14,533 bases of DNA from CANJQJ01 sp964383565 (GTDB taxonomy: Bacteria; Pseudomonadota; Alphaproteobacteria; Sphingomonadales; Sphingomonadaceae), in assembly GCA_964383565.1 (NCBI GenBank), contig CAYLIK010000078.1:1-14533 (forward strand), given 5' to 3'. Both the position numbers and the translations under genes were made by a program. The first letter of the stretch is position 1, and every line of letters begins with the position of its first letter. The notes under the pieces were generated by a model. The model was not told where the DNA came from, did not search any database, and saw only the letters and a list, made by a program, of their open reading frames with translations. Below are positions 13,024 to 14,533 of the stretch, in pieces.

Positions 13024-13965
13024 ATGTCAGAGCTGAGCATCCGCGAACAGAGTCGCCTCGCAATCATCGGGGCAGGCCATGTCGGCGCGACTGCCGCATA
13101 TGCGTTGATGTTGCGGGCGCTTGTCCGCGAAATCGTCCTGATCGACAGTGACACGGCTCTGGCCGAGGCCGAAGCGGCGGACCTTGCCGATGCCAATGCT
13201 CTTGCGCGGCCCGCACATATCTGGGCTGGTACGTATGCGGATGCCGCGACGGCCGCCATCGCGGTTATCACTGCGGGCGCCGCGACGCATGGCGACGAAA
13301 GCCGATTATCGGTTGCATCGCGCAGCGCCGTCATTGTCGATCAATGTACGGCCGATCTGATTGCGGCGGGCTTCAACGGAATTCTCGTTATCGCGGCCAA
13401 TCCCGTCGATCTCATGACCATCGTCGCTCAGCGGCGGGCGCAGTTTGCATATGGCCGGGTGCTGGGGACCGGAACATTGCTTGACACCAACCGGCTCCGC
13501 CAGGCGCTGGCTGCCCTGCTCGATGTCGCGCCTTCTTCAGTCGAATGTATGGTGCTGGGCGAGCATGGCGACAGCGAGGTGGCTGCATTTTCCACAGTGC
13601 GCGTGGGCGGGCTTGGGCTTGATCTTTTCGCGAACGGTGAAAATCAGATCAATCGACAAGCGGTCGCCGCTGACGTTCGTGACGCAGCCTATAAGATTGT
13701 CTCGGGCAAGGGCTATACCTCATTTGGCGTCGCCACTGCGATCGTTCGGATCTGCGAGGCGATCCTGCGTGACGAACGGGCTGTGTTACCGGTTTCGACC
13801 TTGCTTACGGGGCAATTCGGAATCGATGGTGTTTGCCTGAGCCTGCCCTGCATTCTGGGCGCTGGTGGCGTGGAGAGAGTGATCGAACCCAGCCTCGATG
13901 AACAGGAGGTCGCGGGCCTTCAAACTTCCGCAAAGGTGCTACGAGCTGCCCTGGAGTCGATATAG
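13024..13965 (+). CDS. L-lactate dehydrogenase-like NAD-dependent 2-hydroxyacid dehydrogenase
   Basis: A 313-aa cytoplasmic enzyme of the LDH/MDH superfamily interconverting a 2-oxo acid and an L-2-hydroxy acid. The Rossmann motif IIGAGHVGATAAY (14-26) with Asp41 after strand 2 indicates NAD. Catalytic residues are present: Asp154 and Arg157 in LLDTNRLR, His181 in LGEHGDSE, Arg94 (R109 by convention) and Thr232 (T246, LDH type) in GKGYTSFGV. The substrate loop is unusual: AGAATHGDESR instead of AGANQKPGETR, so the Q102 position that selects pyruvate is Thr88 and G106 is Asp91. Malate enzymes of this group carry Arg there, so the true substrate is open. The start at 13024 has AGGGA 10 nt upstream. 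A five-codon frame (ATG 13019) overlaps it. Confidence 0.88.
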   Translation: MSELSIREQSRLAIIGAGHVGATAAYALMLRALVREIVLIDSDTALAEAEAADLADANALARPAHIWAGTYADAATAAIAVITAGAATHGDESRLSVASRSAVIVDQCTADLIAAGFNGILVIAANPVDLMTIVAQRRAQFAYGRVLGTGTLLDTNRLRQALAALLDVAPSSVECMVLGEHGDSEVAAFSTVRVGGLGLDLFANGENQINRQAVAADVRDAAYKIVSGKGYTSFGVATAIVRICEAILRDERAVLPVSTLLTGQFGIDGVCLSLPCILGAGGVERVIEPSLDEQEVAGLQTSAKVLRAALESI

Positions 13966-14151
13966 GAAAATCTGAATTCTGGGCCGCGCACCTCCTGCGC
14001 CCGCACGCCGCCGCTGCCGCCAGAGCGTCCGCCCGCTTTTCATGATGGCGCTTGTCAGCGCGGCCGAAACATGAACATGCTCGTTCGATCAGCGCGTATG
14101 GACGCCAGCCTGGCCAACACCGTGACCGATATCAACCGGACAGGAAATCCC

Positions 14152-14271
14152 ATGGGTCAGCTGCGCACAACCAACAAGCGCCACAAGCGCGCCATCGTTA
14201 AAGTTCAGGTGCGGAAGACGGTGGCGAGCGCCCCGCCCGTGGTTCGCAAGGCCGCCAAGGCTGCCCGCTAG
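14152..14271 (+). CDS. Very basic 39-aa protein
   Basis: ATG 14152 has AGGA 8 nt upstream and the frame ends at TAG 14269-14271. It encodes MGQLRTTNKRHKRAIVKVQV, then a Ala/Val/Pro spacer and RKAAKAAR. About a third of the residues are Lys or Arg and there are no acidic residues, so binding to nucleic acid or ribosomes is plausible but not shown. I recall similar short basic proteins in sphingomonads without a function. A longer frame from 14071 exists but has no good ribosome site. It lies 16 bp before the methyltransferase-like gene on the same strand. Confidence 0.6.
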   Translation: MGQLRTTNKRHKRAIVKVQVRKTVASAPPVVRKAAKAAR

Positions 14272-14287
14272 CAGCGCGGCGCCCGAC

Positions 14288-14533
14288 ATGCCGGACGCGT
14301 ATAGTGACGCGCCTGTAAACCCCATCAGGCTTGTCGACACCGCCGATATTCCCGGCGGTGGCGAGTTGCACCTGTTGCGGTGCGGCGATGCGTTTTCGAT
14401 TCAGTTCGGGCTCGATGAACTGATGGGCAGCCAGGTGCGGCATTCCGAACAGGCGCTGGCGACGCTCGCCTGCGCGCGGCTCGGAAGTGAGGGCGGAAAG
14501 GTGCTTATCGGCGGCCTCGGCATGGGCTTCACG
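14288..14533 (+). CDS. Spermidine-synthase-like methyltransferase-fold protein, 5' part only
   Basis: Eighty-two codons are visible and run off the right edge. After a variable start (MPDAYSDAPVNP) come PGGGELHLLRCGDAFSIQFG, ELMGSQVRHSEQALATLACA and VLIGGLGMGFT. The last is the SAM-binding glycine motif after strand 1, and the LM.S..HSE block is the pattern of spermidine-synthase-like proteins in this class. True polyamine synthases need Asp residues further downstream, which are not in the window, so the activity is undecided. No clear Shine-Dalgarno sequence precedes ATG 14288. Confidence 0.8.
   Translation, partial: MPDAYSDAPVNPIRLVDTADIPGGGELHLLRCGDAFSIQFGLDELMGSQVRHSEQALATLACARLGSEGGKVLIGGLGMGFT

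Noticed and set aside
13019..13036. Five-codon frame (MACQS) overlapping the LDH-like start
   Set aside because: It shares AGGGA with the main start at 5-nt spacing, but a frame this short is expected by chance; no sign of an attenuator.
13982..14065. 8-bp inverted repeat GGCCGCGC/GCGCGGCC after the LDH-like gene
   Set aside because: Arms are 68 bp apart and made only of G and C in GC-rich DNA, so chance is likely; no U-tract for a terminator.

Overview
The window is GC-rich chromosomal DNA that looks like an alphaproteobacterium of the order Sphingomonadales. This rests on several features: a Tgt whose catalytic and zinc residues align with the Zymomonas mobilis enzyme at a constant offset, a large orphan TonB-dependent receptor, a RarA beginning MADLF, small proteins of a type common in sphingomonads, and a dispersed palindromic repeat I recognise from that group. 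No transposase, integrase, CRISPR array or phage gene is visible, and the genes sit in short operons.

Left part (1-5050): a sulfite-exporter-like TSUP permease runs off the left edge and is divergent from tgt (queuosine tRNA modification). tgt converges on a TonB-dependent receptor gene, and their stop codons overlap by 4 bp (CTAG). A gene-poor interval of about 570 bp follows. It carries a possible sigma-EcfG promoter and a perfect leader hairpin ahead of an 81-aa protein; a 65-aa DUF6961-like protein comes next.

Middle (5051-10417): a nitronate monooxygenase-family flavoprotein gene, whose Shine-Dalgarno sequence can fold into a hairpin, converges on a STAS/SpoIIAA-like gene with a sphingomonad-type repeat between them. 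The STAS-like gene is divergent from rarA. rarA, an exported serine hydrolase and an RNase H-fold (DUF429-like) protein form a tightly overlapping operon (ATGA and GTGA junctions), and a tRNA-Thr(UGU) follows 17 nt later.

Right part (10459-14533): a minus-strand signalling operon encodes, in transcription order, a single-domain response regulator with a YATG motif resembling FAT GUY regulators, a GAF/HisKA_2 histidine kinase overlapping it by 4 bp, a 57-aa protein with a strong ribosome-binding site, and a 95-aa protein. Its promoter region of about 415 bp is AT-rich and structured: two inverted repeats before the regulator gene, a 15-bp palindrome, a 45-nt nested stem-loop and a 51-codon AT-rich reading frame. 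On the other side lies an L-lactate dehydrogenase-like gene whose Q102-equivalent specificity residue is Thr. The window ends with a very basic 39-aa protein and the start of a spermidine-synthase-like methyltransferase.

The most system-like part is the two-component module with its two small proteins and structured upstream region. It may feed the alphaproteobacterial general stress response, but that link is inferred from family resemblance and is not shown by the sequence alone.
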